Assembly: GCF_016545825.1 (NCBI RefSeq)
Contig: NC_052612.1
Span: 52,373,738 to 52,437,737 of the forward strand
Length of the DNA stretch: 64,000 nucleotides
Origin: Eucalyptus grandis
Taxonomy: Eukaryota; Streptophyta; Magnoliopsida; Myrtales; Myrtaceae
Direction: 5' to 3'
Each line of letters begins with the position of its first letter. Positions within the stretch are counted from its first letter, which is position 1. The notes beneath the pieces are model-generated. The model ran no database searches. It had not been told where the DNA came from and worked only from the letters and a program-made list of their open reading frames with translations. The position numbers were made by a program, and so were the translations under genes. Shown in pieces: positions 26,019 through 39,600 of this stretch.

Positions 26019-27189
26019 ATGATATCGCCTGAAACTATAAACCCCGCCCAGGTGGAGGGACGTTTGTCGAACTGTAGTGTAATTGTCGGTTTCTTTTTTT
26101 TATTTTTCTCATTTGGATCCCTGAATTCGCCGAGCGTTTGCAATTTAGTCCTTGGACTTTTGCTAAAGCTATTCTCCTGTCCCGCAGATTTTCTACGATT
26201 CGATACTATGTGCCTACTTGCATTTTTCTTTTTCTTTTCCTTAATTTTTCTACAGAAGATGATTTTAAATCCTTACCATCAAAGCGGAGATTTACCTTTT
26301 CTTTTATTCGATGGTCATCAAGGAAATAGGATCCTTTTCCTCAAACAGCTTACTAAAATCCCTTAAAACAATCTATCTCTTTATCTTCCATTTTACACAA
26401 TCTCTTTGATTGAGAAACAACGTAACATTATTGTGAATTTGCATTAAATTATAAACCTTTTTATCAAAGGTAACCTAGAATGTTTCAAATATAATATAGG
26501 GTTCATGTTTAACTGACTGGAAATTTGAAAATGAATTGTACATCAAATAAATATGTACAAACCTAATTGAACCAAATAAATAGTCCAAGGATAAACGTGA
26601 TAGACGATGTCAACTACCTAATAAATGGATTACGATATATCACTTTAGCCAAAACTCCATGAGAAAGTGTTATAGAGAAAATAAAAGAAAGGGATCATGC
26701 CCAAAAAAATAAGAGAAGAATTGGAGAAAATATAAGAAAAAAGGACCGAGGTCTCGTACATAATGTGCTCTTTGGACAGTTATATCGCATGTTAATTTCC
26801 AGGGGCAGCAGTCTTTGATGCAATCTATATGCATGAATTATAAAACGTATACAATTTAATTTCGTATATTCAGTATCGTATATTGATACTCGATATGTTG
26901 TAGGCATTTTTCCATTTTAAACTTATTTGTAACGGGTTTATATGTACTTACTAAATGGGTAATATATTAATAATTGTACGTTTATATACAACATATTCTC
27001 CTAATATACATGTGTCCGACCTAATTTTTAAGTGGCGTCATGATCGTGCTTCAAAGTTACGAGAGAAAACTTGACTTCCAAATATCATAATGGGATGCAA
27101 TCATTACAAGAAAACATGTCACTAGTGTAAACCTTAGGATTGACTTGTTTTGTTAAAAAAAAAAAAAAATGATTCGGAACATAATTTCT

Positions 27190-27890
27190 TAAAAAAAATT
27201 ATGAGTGGGTTTGGTTCATGCGCTCGGGTATAATGTAATTGCTAAAAGTCAAAAGAAAATGTAAATTGTTTAAAGCCAGGACTCTTCAAGAAAACACAAA
27301 TTGTTTAAGTAGTGCTTTACAAAACAATGTTTTTACAATGAGCTTTGGCTATATATTTTTTAATTAAAAAAACACTCAAACTTTTTGTTGAAGCTGGTGA
27401 AAGGCTTAGGCTGTCGATGAGCCAAAAATGGTGTTGATGGGCATTGGCTAAAGTCACTCAACTTTGGCAAGGATCACGCGACCTAGGTGACCATTGCTTG
27501 GGGTCACACGGCATCAAAGGTCTTAAGAATTAGCGATGGTTGCCTAGGTTGCACCACCCTTGCCGACCCTTCACTAGCCAGATGTGGCCTTGCTAGCTAG
27601 ATATATAGCCCTATTGGCCTTTGTTGATCACCTTGCACAAATAAGATGAATAGTAACAAGGAGGGGCAAAATTAGAAAATGAAGAATTTGTAAGAGTGTT
27701 ATTGGAAGAAAAAAATATTTTAATCATAGTTTCGGCATTCTATAAATGTTACTTTGGAAGACTCAGGTGAGAGTAACTTTAGCTTTTAGCATTTGGTTAA
27801 AAATTACTTTAAAATACTTATCAAACATCTCGACATTTTTCCAAAAGGTCTTAGAGATTTGAAAATCCCTTAAGTTGAAGTAAAGACACC
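27190..27890. mobile_element. Probable degenerate non-autonomous DNA transposon
   Basis: AT-rich flanks enclose a GC-richer core (27400-27600) rich in CTAGC, GGTCAC and CCTTGC words. The left side has GGGTTTGGTTCATGC and AATTGCTAAAAGTC. The right side, reverse complemented, has GTTTGATAAGTATTTTAAAGTAA and AACCAAATGCTAAAAGC. The inverted similarity is weak and the ends are not defined. It resembles the elements at 55892 and 56575 in layout. Confidence 0.35.
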
Positions 27891-28191
27891 CGTTATTTCG
27901 ATTGTAGAAATGAATAAACAAAAAAAATACTTTTATCGTCAATTACAATTTCATTGACTCGTTATTTGAAGCGATAGCAATCATCATATAAAAGAATATT
28001 TTTTCAAAGAAATAATATTTCGCGAAATACTTTGCTCTTTTAAAATCTCATGGCAGACGGATCCAAGTCTAAAGCGTAAAATCCATCAACCCGAGCAATG
28101 TGGGCGGGCAAACCCGGCCCGAACTCCAGTTCCGTTAAAAGGAGAGCTTTTCTTCCCCTCCCCATCACTTCAAATTTTCCACTGACAAAAG

Positions 28192-28377
28192 TTGCAGCTT
28201 CCTGCAAATGGAATGGCCGAATCAGCTGCGAGGAAGCAAGCTCTCGCGGCCACCTTCGATGCATCAGACCGAGCCGTAGTCGGAGATCCACTCGCCTCCG
28301 ACATCTCTGGCGCTCCTTCCACCTCCCGGCACGCCTCGATTCTCCTCGCGGGCCCCCGATCCCCTCTTCAATCGTGA
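28192..28377 (+). other. Possible upstream ORF of WRAP73
   Basis: A 61-codon ATG-initiated frame ends 68 nt before the WRAP73 ATG in the presumed GC-rich leader. It has no recognised similarity. It matters only if the transcript starts upstream of 28192, which the sequence does not show. Confidence 0.25.
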
Positions 28378-28445
28378 ATCGGGAGCTCGGGAACTTGCTC
28401 TTCCTTCGTCTGTTGCCGCGTGATTCGGGGTTGCGTTTCAGCGGA

Positions 28446-31400
28446 ATGGAGTTCACGGAAGCGTACAAGCAGTCGGGCCCTTGCTGCTTCTCTCCCAACG
28501 CGCGCTTCATTGCCGTCGCTGTCGATTATCGCCTCGTCATACGCGACACATTGTCGCTCAAGGTATCGTCTTCCATCTTCGCCGCCGATGGTTGGCGCGG
28601 CGTCCTATAGTTTTAGCTGCATTTCCGTGGCCGCGAGGCTGGATCTTGTCTCGGACAGGAGTACTTCGGTTAGAGCGCATCAGAGGAAAGGGGATTTTTT
28701 GTTTTTTTTTCCCCTTTTCTGAACGCGAATTGTTGTTTGACGAGCATATGGAAATTTATTACGCGAGGGCCTTGCTTGTTTTTGGGAGATTTTTGATAGA
28801 CAGATCACCTTCGATTCTGGAGTGGATCTCGTGCTCAGTCGCAGTTTCCTAGTTAGCCTCTATTAACTGTGTTACCGGAGCTGGCATGAGCTGAAATTAG
28901 GAACTAGCGTGGTTTAAAGTGTAATGATCTGATAAAAGGGCCAGAATTCATACAAAATGCGGACTATCTATTGTCCAAAACCTGTGTTATCAAGAGTGCC
29001 GATGCATTTGTCAATGACATTGAGATGCTGAAGACATTGGGTTGCGATGACTGAATTCATGTGCGTCTTCTTTGAGAGTTAGGAACATGGCTGCTGTTAT
29101 ACACATTAAAGTAATGTCGCGTGTCTGGGTGCTTTTTGATGTCAATTTTTTTAGCTGCTTTGCATGAATTCTTATGGGGATGCTGAATATAGTCTACCCA
29201 TTTAATTTGCAGGTTGTGCAGTTGTTTTCATGCTTGGATAAAATAAGCTACATAGAATGGGCCCTTGATTCTGAATACATACTTTGTGGTCTCTATAAAA
29301 GACCAATGATACAGGCATGGTCATTAATTCAACCTGAATGGACATGTAAAATAGATGAAGGTCCAGCTGGCATTGCTTATGCTAGGTGGAGCCCGGATAG
29401 TCGGCACATACTGACAACATCTGATTTCCAACTCCGCTTGACAGTTTGGTCATTGGTCAACACAGCATGTGTACACGTGCAGTGGCCAAAGCATGCTTCC
29501 AAGGGGGTGTCTTTCACTCGAGATGGAAAGTTCGCTGCAATATGCACAAGACATGATTGCAAGGACTACATCAATCTGCTTTCTTGTCATAATTGGGAGA
29601 TAATGGGTGTTTTTGCTGTTGATATTTTAGACTTAGCTGATATCCAGTGGTCACCGGATGATAGTGCTATAGTGATATGGGATTCACCTCTTGAATACAA
29701 GGTAGCATCCAATTACTTCATCACTCTGTTTCAGTTGGTACCTTCTGCTAGATACATCTTTTTGTGCTAGCAGTGTTCCACATCCATGAGGTCCCTGTTG
29801 AGTGTGAATATGCAAGCAGATATCCTGGACCTAGATTTGGAATATGAGTTTATTACATAACCAATTTCTTCACATCACAATCATTTGGTGGTTAACCCAT
29901 TATGAACCTGTTCGAACCTCACGTGCAGGTCATTTCTACTCTTGCACTGCACCCTCGACTTGTTTTCCTTGGGCTTCACTGTTGATAAATAAGTGATATC
30001 ATGGATTTCCATCCAAGAATTTTGTCTAGGGATTGATATGAGATGGATAAATGATATTTCTGCTGCTTGTTGTGTGATATTAAATTCAGCTTGGCCGAGA
30101 AAAGTGCAAAAGATTAAAACTGGTGTTCTTTGAAACAGGTTTTGGTATACTCACCAGATGGTAGGTGTCTGTTTAAGTATCAAGCCTATGAAAGTGGATT
30201 GGGAGTGAAAAGCGTTTCTTGGTCTCCTTGTGGACAATTTCTAGCCGTTGGTAGCTATGACCAGATGTTAAGGGTCTTGAGCCACCTTACTTGGAAAACT
30301 TTTGCAGAATTCACGCATCTATCTAATGTTCGTGCTCCATGTTGTGCTGCCATCTTTAAGGTGCTTTCTTCCCGACATATTGTCAAATCTCATATGTTGC
30401 TCATTTCAACTGTGTATCTTTGATGACTACTACATGAGGTGTACATACTAATCTATTACATGGGTTGGCACCCTGTTGGGGCCATTCTGCCATGAAGGTC
30501 TTTACTCATAAAAACAATTCCCATACATCTTATGTGTAATGTTGTGCATACGTTATGACTCAAGTGCTTTATAATGACAGGAGGTGGATGAGCCCTTGCA
30601 AATTGACATGTCTGAATTGTCTTTAAGTGATGATTATATGCAAGGCAATTCTGGTAAGTCTTTAATTAGTCTTTTAAGATGCATCACTATGGATGTTATT
30701 TTTCTTCTTGGCACCCCATTGTGTTCAATCAACTGTCTCATTTATTGTATGAATGTCTCTTTGTGGAAGTTCGACGAAATCTCTTTGTTATGCATGCAAA
30801 ATAAAATCGATCTGAAATTGAGACTCCCGACATTATCAATGATATTCAACCGTATTATAAGGTCTAAATGATTTGTGAGCTCTGGTCTGGCATACATGCT
30901 TCTGAGCTGTGATATTAAGTTTAGGCATTTAGACAGTCAGAATTAAATGGCATTCCATTGGACCTTGCTGATGTTGGAGAGTTCTGATGATAACAACATC
31001 AGTTTTGGTAGCTAACATTAAGAAATCTGCTGAAAATCAAATATTTAGGTTTGGGGAGAGGTGATTCTCGAGTTGAATGTGTTTTGATGCTTTAGATGCA
31101 GGGGAAAGATTAGGGAGTGTAAATGATATTGATTGTGGCCTGGAATTTGTTATATGTAATGAATCAGTCAAGTATGACGTCAACTAGGAGTTAACTAGAA
31201 ATATCTCCTGTTTTGCAGTTGTTGCAATTCGATTTGATTCCCGGTTTGAGAGCTGTGGAGAAACGTCTCCTATTTTGGTTACAGATTTCTAATATACCAA
31301 ATAGCTTATAATAATTTTCTTTATTGATTAAGCTTGTTTTATCTTATAAATTTGGTGGATTTTATTACATATACCGAAGCATTTAGTTGATTCTTCAATT

Positions 31401-32718
31401 TATTTTCAAACTTCATCAAGGAGATGCTCCAGAGGGACATTACAGAGTCAGATATGATGTTACAGAAGTTCCAATTACTTTGCCTTGCCAGAAGCCTCCA
31501 GCGGACAGACCGAATCCCAAACAAGGAATTGGTAAGTGTGCACTTATCTGCTAACTGGATACATGTGAAGAAAATGATTTGTAAATCATAGGGAAAGAAC
31601 TGTGACGTCTGCCATACACATAAGTCATGAATTTCATTGATTTTCTTGACGGAAATCTGGCAGCAAGGTTCCAGAGTTTATGGTGTAGATGTGCCTATGA
31701 AGCTGCATCTTCATAGGGCGATAATTTTGTATTAGGTAGAAATAATTCAGAAGGCATGAGTAATGGTTGAACCATTGCTTCTTTGTGACCTGTGGGGCTT
31801 CGATATATGGGCCAACCATGAGGCTGCATCTTGTGTTAATGTGCAGTCGTATGGACTTTTTTGATGAGGATAGACTGGTAGTGTTCTGATGGTTATTTCT
31901 GGTGTCATGAATCCTATATGACCGAGGAAGTCTGGTGGCTCTGGTGGCTCTGGTGGCTCTGGTGGCTCATGTAGGCTCCTCTGGAATATGAATTGAAGTT
32001 CATTTAGAGTATCATACTTATCCATAATGCAATAGACAGAGATTATCATGCAATGTTCACAAGAAATAGGTTGTTGGGAAGAGTGCTTCTACATCAATAA
32101 AGTGAAGTCACTCAAAGATAATATTCTTCAAAAAACAGATGCTCACAGGGATGTATCATGCAATGTTTACAAGGAATAGGTTGTGGGGAAGAGTGCTTCT
32201 CCATCAATAAATTGAAGTCAATGATAATATTCTTTGAAAAACAGATGCTGTTGGAGCATAAAGATCAATGGGATCAAGTCCCGAATAAGGTTGTGCATAA
32301 ATATGCCTAAGTGGCTTGAAACCTATTTAAGAATTGTTCTATTGCAGGTCTGATGTCATGGAGCAATGACAGCCAGTATATATGCACTCGCAATGATAGT
32401 ATGCCAACTATTCTTTGGATCTGGGACATGCGCCATCTTGAACTTGCTGCCATCTTGGTTCAAAAGGATCCTATCCGAGCTGCAGTTTGGGACCCTACAG
32501 GCACTCGCCTAGTCCTTTGCACAGGAAGCTCGCACCTGTACATGTGGACTCCTTCAGGTGCCTACTGTGTCAGCGTCCCCCTATCTCAGTTTAATATAAC
32601 AGATTTGAAGTGGAATTCGGATGGGAGCTGTCTTTTGCTCAAGGACAAGGAGTCATTTTGCTGTGCTGCAGCACCACTGCCACCAGACGAATCTAGTGAT
32701 TATAGCTCAGATGATTGA
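28446..32718 (+). CDS. WRAP73: WD40 protein WRAP73 (WDR8), complete, six exons
   Basis: WD-repeat protein that pairs with the Msd1/SSX2IP family at microtubule-organising sites. In plants the Msd1-Wdr8 complex acts at gamma-tubulin nucleation sites on cortical microtubules and helps recruit katanin. Exons are 28446-28562, 29213-29701, 30139-30360, 30581-30653, 31421-31531 and 32348-32718, all GT-AG with matching phases. They sum to 1383 nt, giving 460 aa, the same size I recall for animal WRAP73. The start MEFTEAYKQSGPCCFSPNARF is the conserved family N-terminus. WD units are visible in ARWSPDSRHILTTSDFQLRL, IQWSPDDSAIVIWD, SVSWSPCGQFLAVGSYD, MSWSNDSQYICTRND and LKWNSDGSCLLL. The tail is acidic and Ser-rich (SSDYSSDD). 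The frame stays open upstream to an ATG at 28098. I prefer 28446 because it matches the family start. Confidence 0.93.
30421..30520 (+). repeat. Short dispersed repeat (copy 2), WRAP73 intron 3
   Basis: It contains ACATGGGTTGGCACCCTGTTGG, then GGCC, then CTTTACTCATAAAAAC. It is the same block order and orientation as the 24610-24705 copy, with roughly 70 percent similarity by eye. It is probably a retroposon 3' end. Confidence 0.6.
31931..31968. repeat. 9-bp tandem repeat (CTGGTGGCT)4, WRAP73 intron 5
   Basis: Four near-perfect CTGGTGGCT units follow one another. Confidence 0.95.
32044..32249. repeat. Two-copy tandem repeat, 110-bp unit, WRAP73 intron 5
   Basis: Copy 1 starts at 32044 (TATCATGCAATGTTCACAAG) and copy 2 at 32154 (TATCATGCAATGTTTACAAG). 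Both run through GAGTGCTTCT, CATCAATAAA, GATAATATTCTT and AAACAGATGCT. Copy 2 has lost about ten bases near AGTGAAGTCACTCAAAG. Confidence 0.9.
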
Positions 32719-33616
32719 GGCATCGATGTGTACTCTCCAGAGTGACATGGACTGCAAACTGCAGTTGTTCGTAGGACTGTATATTTAGGCATGTTAGATC
32801 CACCGGATAGAGAATAGAGATTGACTTTTTGGTGTTGTATAATTCTTTATAGTTGGGATGATTAGCTTCTGGGAGTTAAATTGATGACAATCGATTGGCC
32901 GCTCCTCATCTTTTCCTTTTGAACCGTAGAAAGCCGGACTTTTGGGTAATGGTCAATCTGTTTGCCTGTGTTCGATAGACGGGCAAAAATCTGTACGCTG
33001 ATATGAATCGCGGTTGAGAGCCGCAGCACGTATTTGGCACTAAAGGATCAATCGGCTGAAGGCCCAATTATGGTTGAAAATGACATGAAACCGCTTTTGG
33101 TTTTGGCATTTATTCCCGAGGACTACAGAACGGGCCCATATACACTAGTTAAAACTTAAAAGATGAGCGAATTTCACTTTTTATCAATTTATCGCGACAT
33201 GAGGAACTTTATCTAATCCGAAATGCTTAATACCTTTTAAAATATTTAAATGTTCTTAAACTGGGTCTCTAATAAATATCAATTTAAAAAAAAAAGTAAT
33301 TATCCCGTATTAATGCTAATATTTTTCAGATGACTCGTTTGGACGTGAATAATTGGAGTTGACAGAAACGGAGAAAGTTTCACCGGGAAGATGAGAAAAT
33401 AGGTGAAAGTAGAGGGGCCTGAGATCAAATCCCGGCGACGAGAGTTTCACTTCCAGTGATCGGCGACTCCCATAAATTCGCGTACGACTTCAAAATGTGC
33501 TCTCGCCTTCCGATGAAGCGTAAGCTAGCGTGTCTTCTTCGTCTTCTCCTTCGGCATCTCCTCTCTGCTCACCACTCACTGCGACTGCGGGGGAAATAGC
33601 TGAACCGAACCGATTC
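32719..33616. other. Intergenic WRAP73 / PFK5
   Basis: It contains the WRAP73 3' flank and the PFK5 promoter and leader, which become GC-richer from about 33420. No separate gene, element or clear core-promoter motif is seen. Confidence 0.6.
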
Positions 33617-36600
33617 ATGGAGCTGTCGGTCTCCTTCTTCGCCGCTAGGCCCCACAGCTGTGTTCTTCCCGTCGTTCCCGCTCGCCCTGACCTGAAGCTC
33701 CGGCGAAGACCGTTGACTCTGCGCAGGAGAAGCGCGATCAGAGCGCAGGTGTCCGATCCGTCTCGGTGCCGGGAGACTGACGACGACGGCTTCGTCCTCG
33801 AGGACGTTCCTCATTTGACCAATTTCATCCCGGATTTGCCGGTAATTCTTATCCTGCTATTGGAGGCGGCTCTTTTTGTTCGTTGATATCTCATTTCTCG
33901 GCTCTTGCTTAAGCGTTTGAAGCGTGGATCGTTCCATTAAATCGTGAGGAAGTAGGGGAAGAAAGTGCTGACTAAAGGAGGAATTTAGCTGAATTAGAGA
34001 ATGGATGTGGTGCCAAGGCTCTTACAATCTATTGAGAGGGAAGTCCGTCGTCAGATTAGTGGCCAGCGATTATGCTCTATTGTTTCATGAGAGAAATCGA
34101 TATATGAAGTTATAAACTCATGTCCTGTAATTATTACCCGGCGCATATCATCAATTGGTATTGATTGATTATGTTTTAGCTGATCCATTTGATTTTGTTT
34201 GTAAATAAGACTATACTATTGCAAGAAAGGGTGCACATGTGATTTAATTTAAAAAAAAAAAAAAAGCATTGCATGGGCATGATACTAGTCTCTAAAAGAT
34301 AATCATTCGTGTTCTTTAATCCTGCGCAAACTAGGTGTTATCACTTCAAACAATTTGGTTGATCTTGTTACTGGATGCATGGAATGGAACTTCATTGACT
34401 AAAGGCACATTTACTCTCCATGATGTCTTGTTTCGTTTGTTTCACTAACTTGCTTGTGAAATGATTGATGAGATTGGCTCAAATTATCTCATTTCCTTTG
34501 TCACTCTCTATGTTTGACATCGACAATTCATTGATATGAAATTCTCATCTTTGTTTGCAGTCATACCCTAATCCACTACATAAGAGCCAAGCTTATGCCA
34601 TCGTTAAGTAAGTTGCCTGCTACTTCTAGTTTTTTAATTTTTTAAATTAATTTTCAATTGCAAGAAAAAATTGATATTGAGAGTTTTTCTTTTGGTCATT
34701 AATAATAATACATTCGATACTCCTTTTTGCTAGGCAAACTTTTGTCAGCCCAGAAGATGTAGTTGCTGAAAAGGTGAGCTCTGTGATACTGCCCCTAACT
34801 CTGTCCTTCTAGTCTCTTTCCCAAAAACTAATTGCAAGTTCTTTCTCCAGATTGTCGTCCGGAAAGATAGTCCCAGGGGAGTGCATTTTCGACGCGCGGG
34901 GCCTCGGGAAAAGGTATTCAATTCTCCGTGACAATTAGTATGTCCTTTTCAGCAATTGAGTTCTTTATTATTTAGACCTTCTTTGGATGATAGGTGTATT
35001 TTAAATCAGAGGAAGTTCGTGCTTGCGTCGTGACATGTGGAGGTTTATGTCCGGGTATAAATACAGTGATTCGTGAAATTGTATGTGGTTTGAACTACAT
35101 GTATGGAGTTGATGATATACTTGGCATTGAGGTCAGTCCCACATAGAGCTTATTTACTGCTGTTACCTCTTATAACATTTATTTTAGACTTTTGTTTACA
35201 TCGCGAAAACTTTAGTTCGACTCCAGAGGCATACAATGTCTGTATAAGAAGTAACATCACACAAGCAGATAAATTTAGTTGGAATAGTCGTGTCCAACGT
35301 TTCCTTGATGAGTGGATCTTCCACTTTCAATTTGGTTTATTGTGTAGCCATCAGGTAGATGTGAGATTTGATTGAGATAAGTGTCCCTGAAAAAGAAGGA
35401 AGAAAAAAAATAGTCTGCATTTTGTCATATGACCATTATTGGCTTGTTGGATCTATTTGATGAATCTTGTTAGTTGTATGATTCGCAACTGTTAATGTCT
35501 GTAGGGAGGATATAGAGGATTCTACTCTAAAAATACCTCGCAATTGACACCTAAAGTCGTCAACGACATCCATAAACGTGGTGGCACCTTTCTTCGGACA
35601 TCACGGGGGGGTCATGACACACAGAAGATAGTTGATAACATTCAGGATCGTGGAATCAATCAGGTTCGTAGAATTTTACAATTCCCTATGGCATTGACTG
35701 ATTGTAAAGTTACTTGACCACATTTTATGGATCTCTTCCTCATTATAGGTATACATCATTGGTGGGGATGGTACACAGAAGGGAGCAGCTCTCATATATC
35801 AGGTGATCAGTTTTTCAACGTCACTTACTTCTGATTTGCACTCAGTTACGGCATGTCACATTTATTTTTTCTCTCAAGGAAGTTGAGAAACGTGGTCTTC
35901 AAGTGGCAGTTGCAGGGATTCCCAAGACAATCGACAATGACATAGCTGTAAGTTCTAATGAACTCCATTGCAATATTAAAGCAACTAAATTAAAAGATTA
36001 GATGGGAACTTTATTAGTTTTATACCCATTGTATTTCTAGAATTGACAATTGTCGGGTAGTACGAATAATTTGTGCTGGAACTGTACAAGGGAGTCCTGT
36101 GACTTCAGGAAGTTCTTGGCAAAAGGTCGATTGCATATATTAGAATTACCACATAAGTGCTGTGACCCAACTGAACTACCAATAAGGCTCAACCTCTAGT
36201 TGGTGGATAGTCAGTGTGCCGCATGTTCATTTACCAACGAGATAAACTTGTAGTGTCAATTGTGTCTCATAATTATATACAGCGAACTTCAGTTGATGCT
36301 TATTAAAACTGACGATTTGGTATATATGGCATATAGGTCATAGACAAATCCTTTGGTTTTGATACTGCTGTTGAGGAAGCTCAGAGAGCCATAAATGCAG
36401 CTCATGTTGAGGTTGAGAGTGTGGAAAATGGGGTTGGTGTCGTCAAGCTAATGGGAAGATACAGTGGTAAACATTTGTGCGATTCAAAATGATAAGTATA
36501 AAACATTTTTAACAGGTGTACGGGTTCCTATCTTCTGAAGTCTTGATGGTTTCTTTTCGCTTTTTAACTCCTTCAGGTTTCATTGCCATGTTTGCCACTC

Positions 36601-39600
36601 TGGCTAGCCGAGATGTGGTAAGGACTTGCTCTTCTGCCAGAGTTTTTAATTTAATTTTCTACTGTAAAAGTGATTAGAAAATGGGATGGTGCTGTGGCTG
36701 TTCGATTGACTAGTCGTGTTAGCATTTTTGCTTGTCAAATATTCTGATCATTAGCAAACTACAGAGTTTGGAGTAAAGGGTCTGAATCTGGACAAAGTGA
36801 TTATATGTCATAGAAAGATGCCTCAGGTGACATAATGACTTCAGTTTTTGAAGATTGTTCAGAGATTCTATTGTTCATCAGAAAATGGGGAAGGCTTAGG
36901 ATCAGGTTCTTTCAACAAAGGGAGCACCATCCAGTGGAAAACATTTCTTCAGATGTTTGTCATTTTTTGGTTGTGCAATATCAACTGTTGGCTCTAACTG
37001 CATAATATGGTGTTTATCTTTCCTTGGACCATTGTCAATTAGTTTGCCATATGTTCTCATGAGAAAATGTAATATTTTTCATGGTGGTTCTAGTAATTTT
37101 ATTCATTGCTAGATGGTCTGTGAAACTCTGTTGTACTTGCGATTAGAAGCTCACATGATCAATTAATAAACTTTGGAGTGTAACAGGATTGTTGCTTGAT
37201 TCCAGAGTCTCCATTCTATTTGGAAGGCAAAGGTGGGCTTTTTGAATTTGTTGAGCAGCGGCTCAAGGAGAATGGGCATGTGGTTATTGTGTTAGCAGAA
37301 GGAGCTGGACAAGAGTATGTAGCACAGAGCATGCACACAGTCGACGGGAGAGATGCATCAGGAAACAGATTACTTCTTGATGTTGGTTTATGGTTATCTC
37401 AACAGATCAAGGTGAGGCTGAAACATTTCTCTCCCTCTATGAGATGTTTAATTATTAACACAAATAATTGAGTCATCTGCCTGAGAAGGTCTCTGGAAAG
37501 ACTTTACTTGATGCTGTGGGCAGAAGTTGCTAAATAGAGACATGATTTATGCTTTTTAGGAGTAGTAGTTGCAATCCTGGAGACTTACTCTATATTCTTA
37601 ACTGTCATTAGAGGGTGGAGAAATAAAAAAGTGTAGCCATTAATTTCCACTGCTTAGTTATTTGACCCTATTTTCGGTTGCTTCAGGATTATACATCTGG
37701 TTGTTTGGTGCATTGGACAGTTATTTTCACATTCTTCTTTTACTAATACTTCAATTTCTTACACACTAGGACCATTTTACGAAGGTTCAGAAGATGGCTA
37801 TAAACATGAAATACATAGGTACTTGTCACGCCATTGATAACATTTTTCCTTCTGTCGTGTTGTATTCTCAACAATTTCTGCTTGACTGCACAATTGAGCA
37901 TGCGCTGCTCCTATCTATAGTCTTTGCGTGGATTCATATCAAGCCACTTAATGCAATGGCGTGATTCTCTCAATATACCTGAAATGCTCACTTACATTTT
38001 GCCCCCGACAAATTATGAGGATCACTCTCTTGGTGGCAAACGATTTATCTCATCAGATAGTTTAACATGAATTTCTTCTGAATGTTGACTCTGCGCAATA
38101 ATTACTATACTCGAACGGGTAGTTGGCATTTCCATGTGTACTATTTTTATCGCATATACTTATCCTTGATAAGGAAATGAATGTTATAATCAATGTAGAA
38201 CTTTGTGGGACCATTACTACTATGCCAAAAACTTAATTTGTTAGTGAAGGCATGGTTTATATTTAGATGCTTTAACACTCCTCCCTAATGTGTAGGCTAG
38301 GAGTTAACCCAAGAATGAAGTGTGGAAACTAAACTAATTATGTTGGGTTGGGAAAAAAAAAATAAGGGACTTGGAGAAATTTGAAAAAAGGAAGTCCTAC
38401 TTTTGTACCATCTAGCAACGTCCAATCCAAAAGCGTCAGTTATTAGGTTGAGAGACTACATATATATGCCGAATAATTGATTTTGGATACTCCAACAATT
38501 AGTTTGATATGGTTGTCATTGTCAAATGATGATGTTTAGAGGAGGGGTCATTAGCTATTTGGTATTTGTATTGTTGGCACGCAGGATCCCTTTTCTCTTT
38601 CTATTTTTGAATTTGTTCTTGGCATGTTGAAAATTTTAACACTGGATAGTCTCTATCTAAACAGATCCAACATACATGATCCGGGCTATACCAAGTAATG
38701 CATCGGATAATATCTACTGCACTCTTCTTGCCCAAAGTGCCGTGCATGGAGCTATGGCTGGGTACACAGGATTCACAGTTGGGCCTGTCAATAGCAGACA
38801 TGCCCATATTCCCATTTCAGTGAGCATCTCTTTTCCTGCATTACCCTGAAAAATTTAAAAATTGACCTAGAATTTCCTGCATTGATTGTTTGAACATATG
38901 CTTTGCTGGTTCAAGATGTTTAACCTTCTATTAGTTTGGATATTTAGATGCCTGCTAATAATTCTAGTTTGCTGGCTAGAAACCTAGAGGACAGATATCA
39001 GCTATTGGACAACCGGATTATGCACATTTCAGATGGAAAATTTATCACAGATTATGCTGGTGCATGGAATTTGGTAGATCAGTTGTTGATATGAAACAAA
39101 GCTTCATGCCAAATATAGTTCCTGTCAACACAGAAAAGATTTCTTTATAGATCAGTTGGGGTGAATAATGCATGCTATGCACAATTTTTTCCTTTAATCA
39201 GACACAAATTCTGTATGTGTGGGATATTCTTTTGTTTCCTGCATAAACCATGTAATTATCGTGACAAACGGTTTATATATGCTGTTGTTTTTTAGTTTCT
39301 TCTTTATATGATCTCTTTCACTACTTGTTTATTAAAGTATGAAGGTTCATGTTTAGTCTTTTGTCAATTTGGACATGGCAAATATGCTTTCTCCATACTC
39401 TTATTGAAATATTTATTCACATGCAATTGCTTGGTCTTGCAGCGAGTCACTGAGACTCAAAACATTGTCAAATTAACTGATAGGATGTGGGCTAGACTTC
39501 TTGCATCTACAAACCAGCCTAGTTTCTTAAACAGCGATGAAGTGATGCTGGGAAAAGTTGATAGAGCTATAATTGAGCAGATCAACAACAGGAAGATTAC

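Larger units (their letters stand above)
25924..28445. other. Divergent intergenic region UTP10 / WRAP73
   Basis: It holds the UTP10 promoter side (telo-box at 26011-26018), a probable degenerate DNA-transposon relic (about 27190-27890) and the GC-rich leader region of WRAP73 (28085-28445). Nothing else recognisable is seen. Confidence 0.6.

Noticed and set aside
33530..33616. N-terminal extension of PFK5 from a GTG codon
   Set aside because: Plant nuclear genes start at ATG; the first in-frame ATG is 33617 and gives a good transit peptide.
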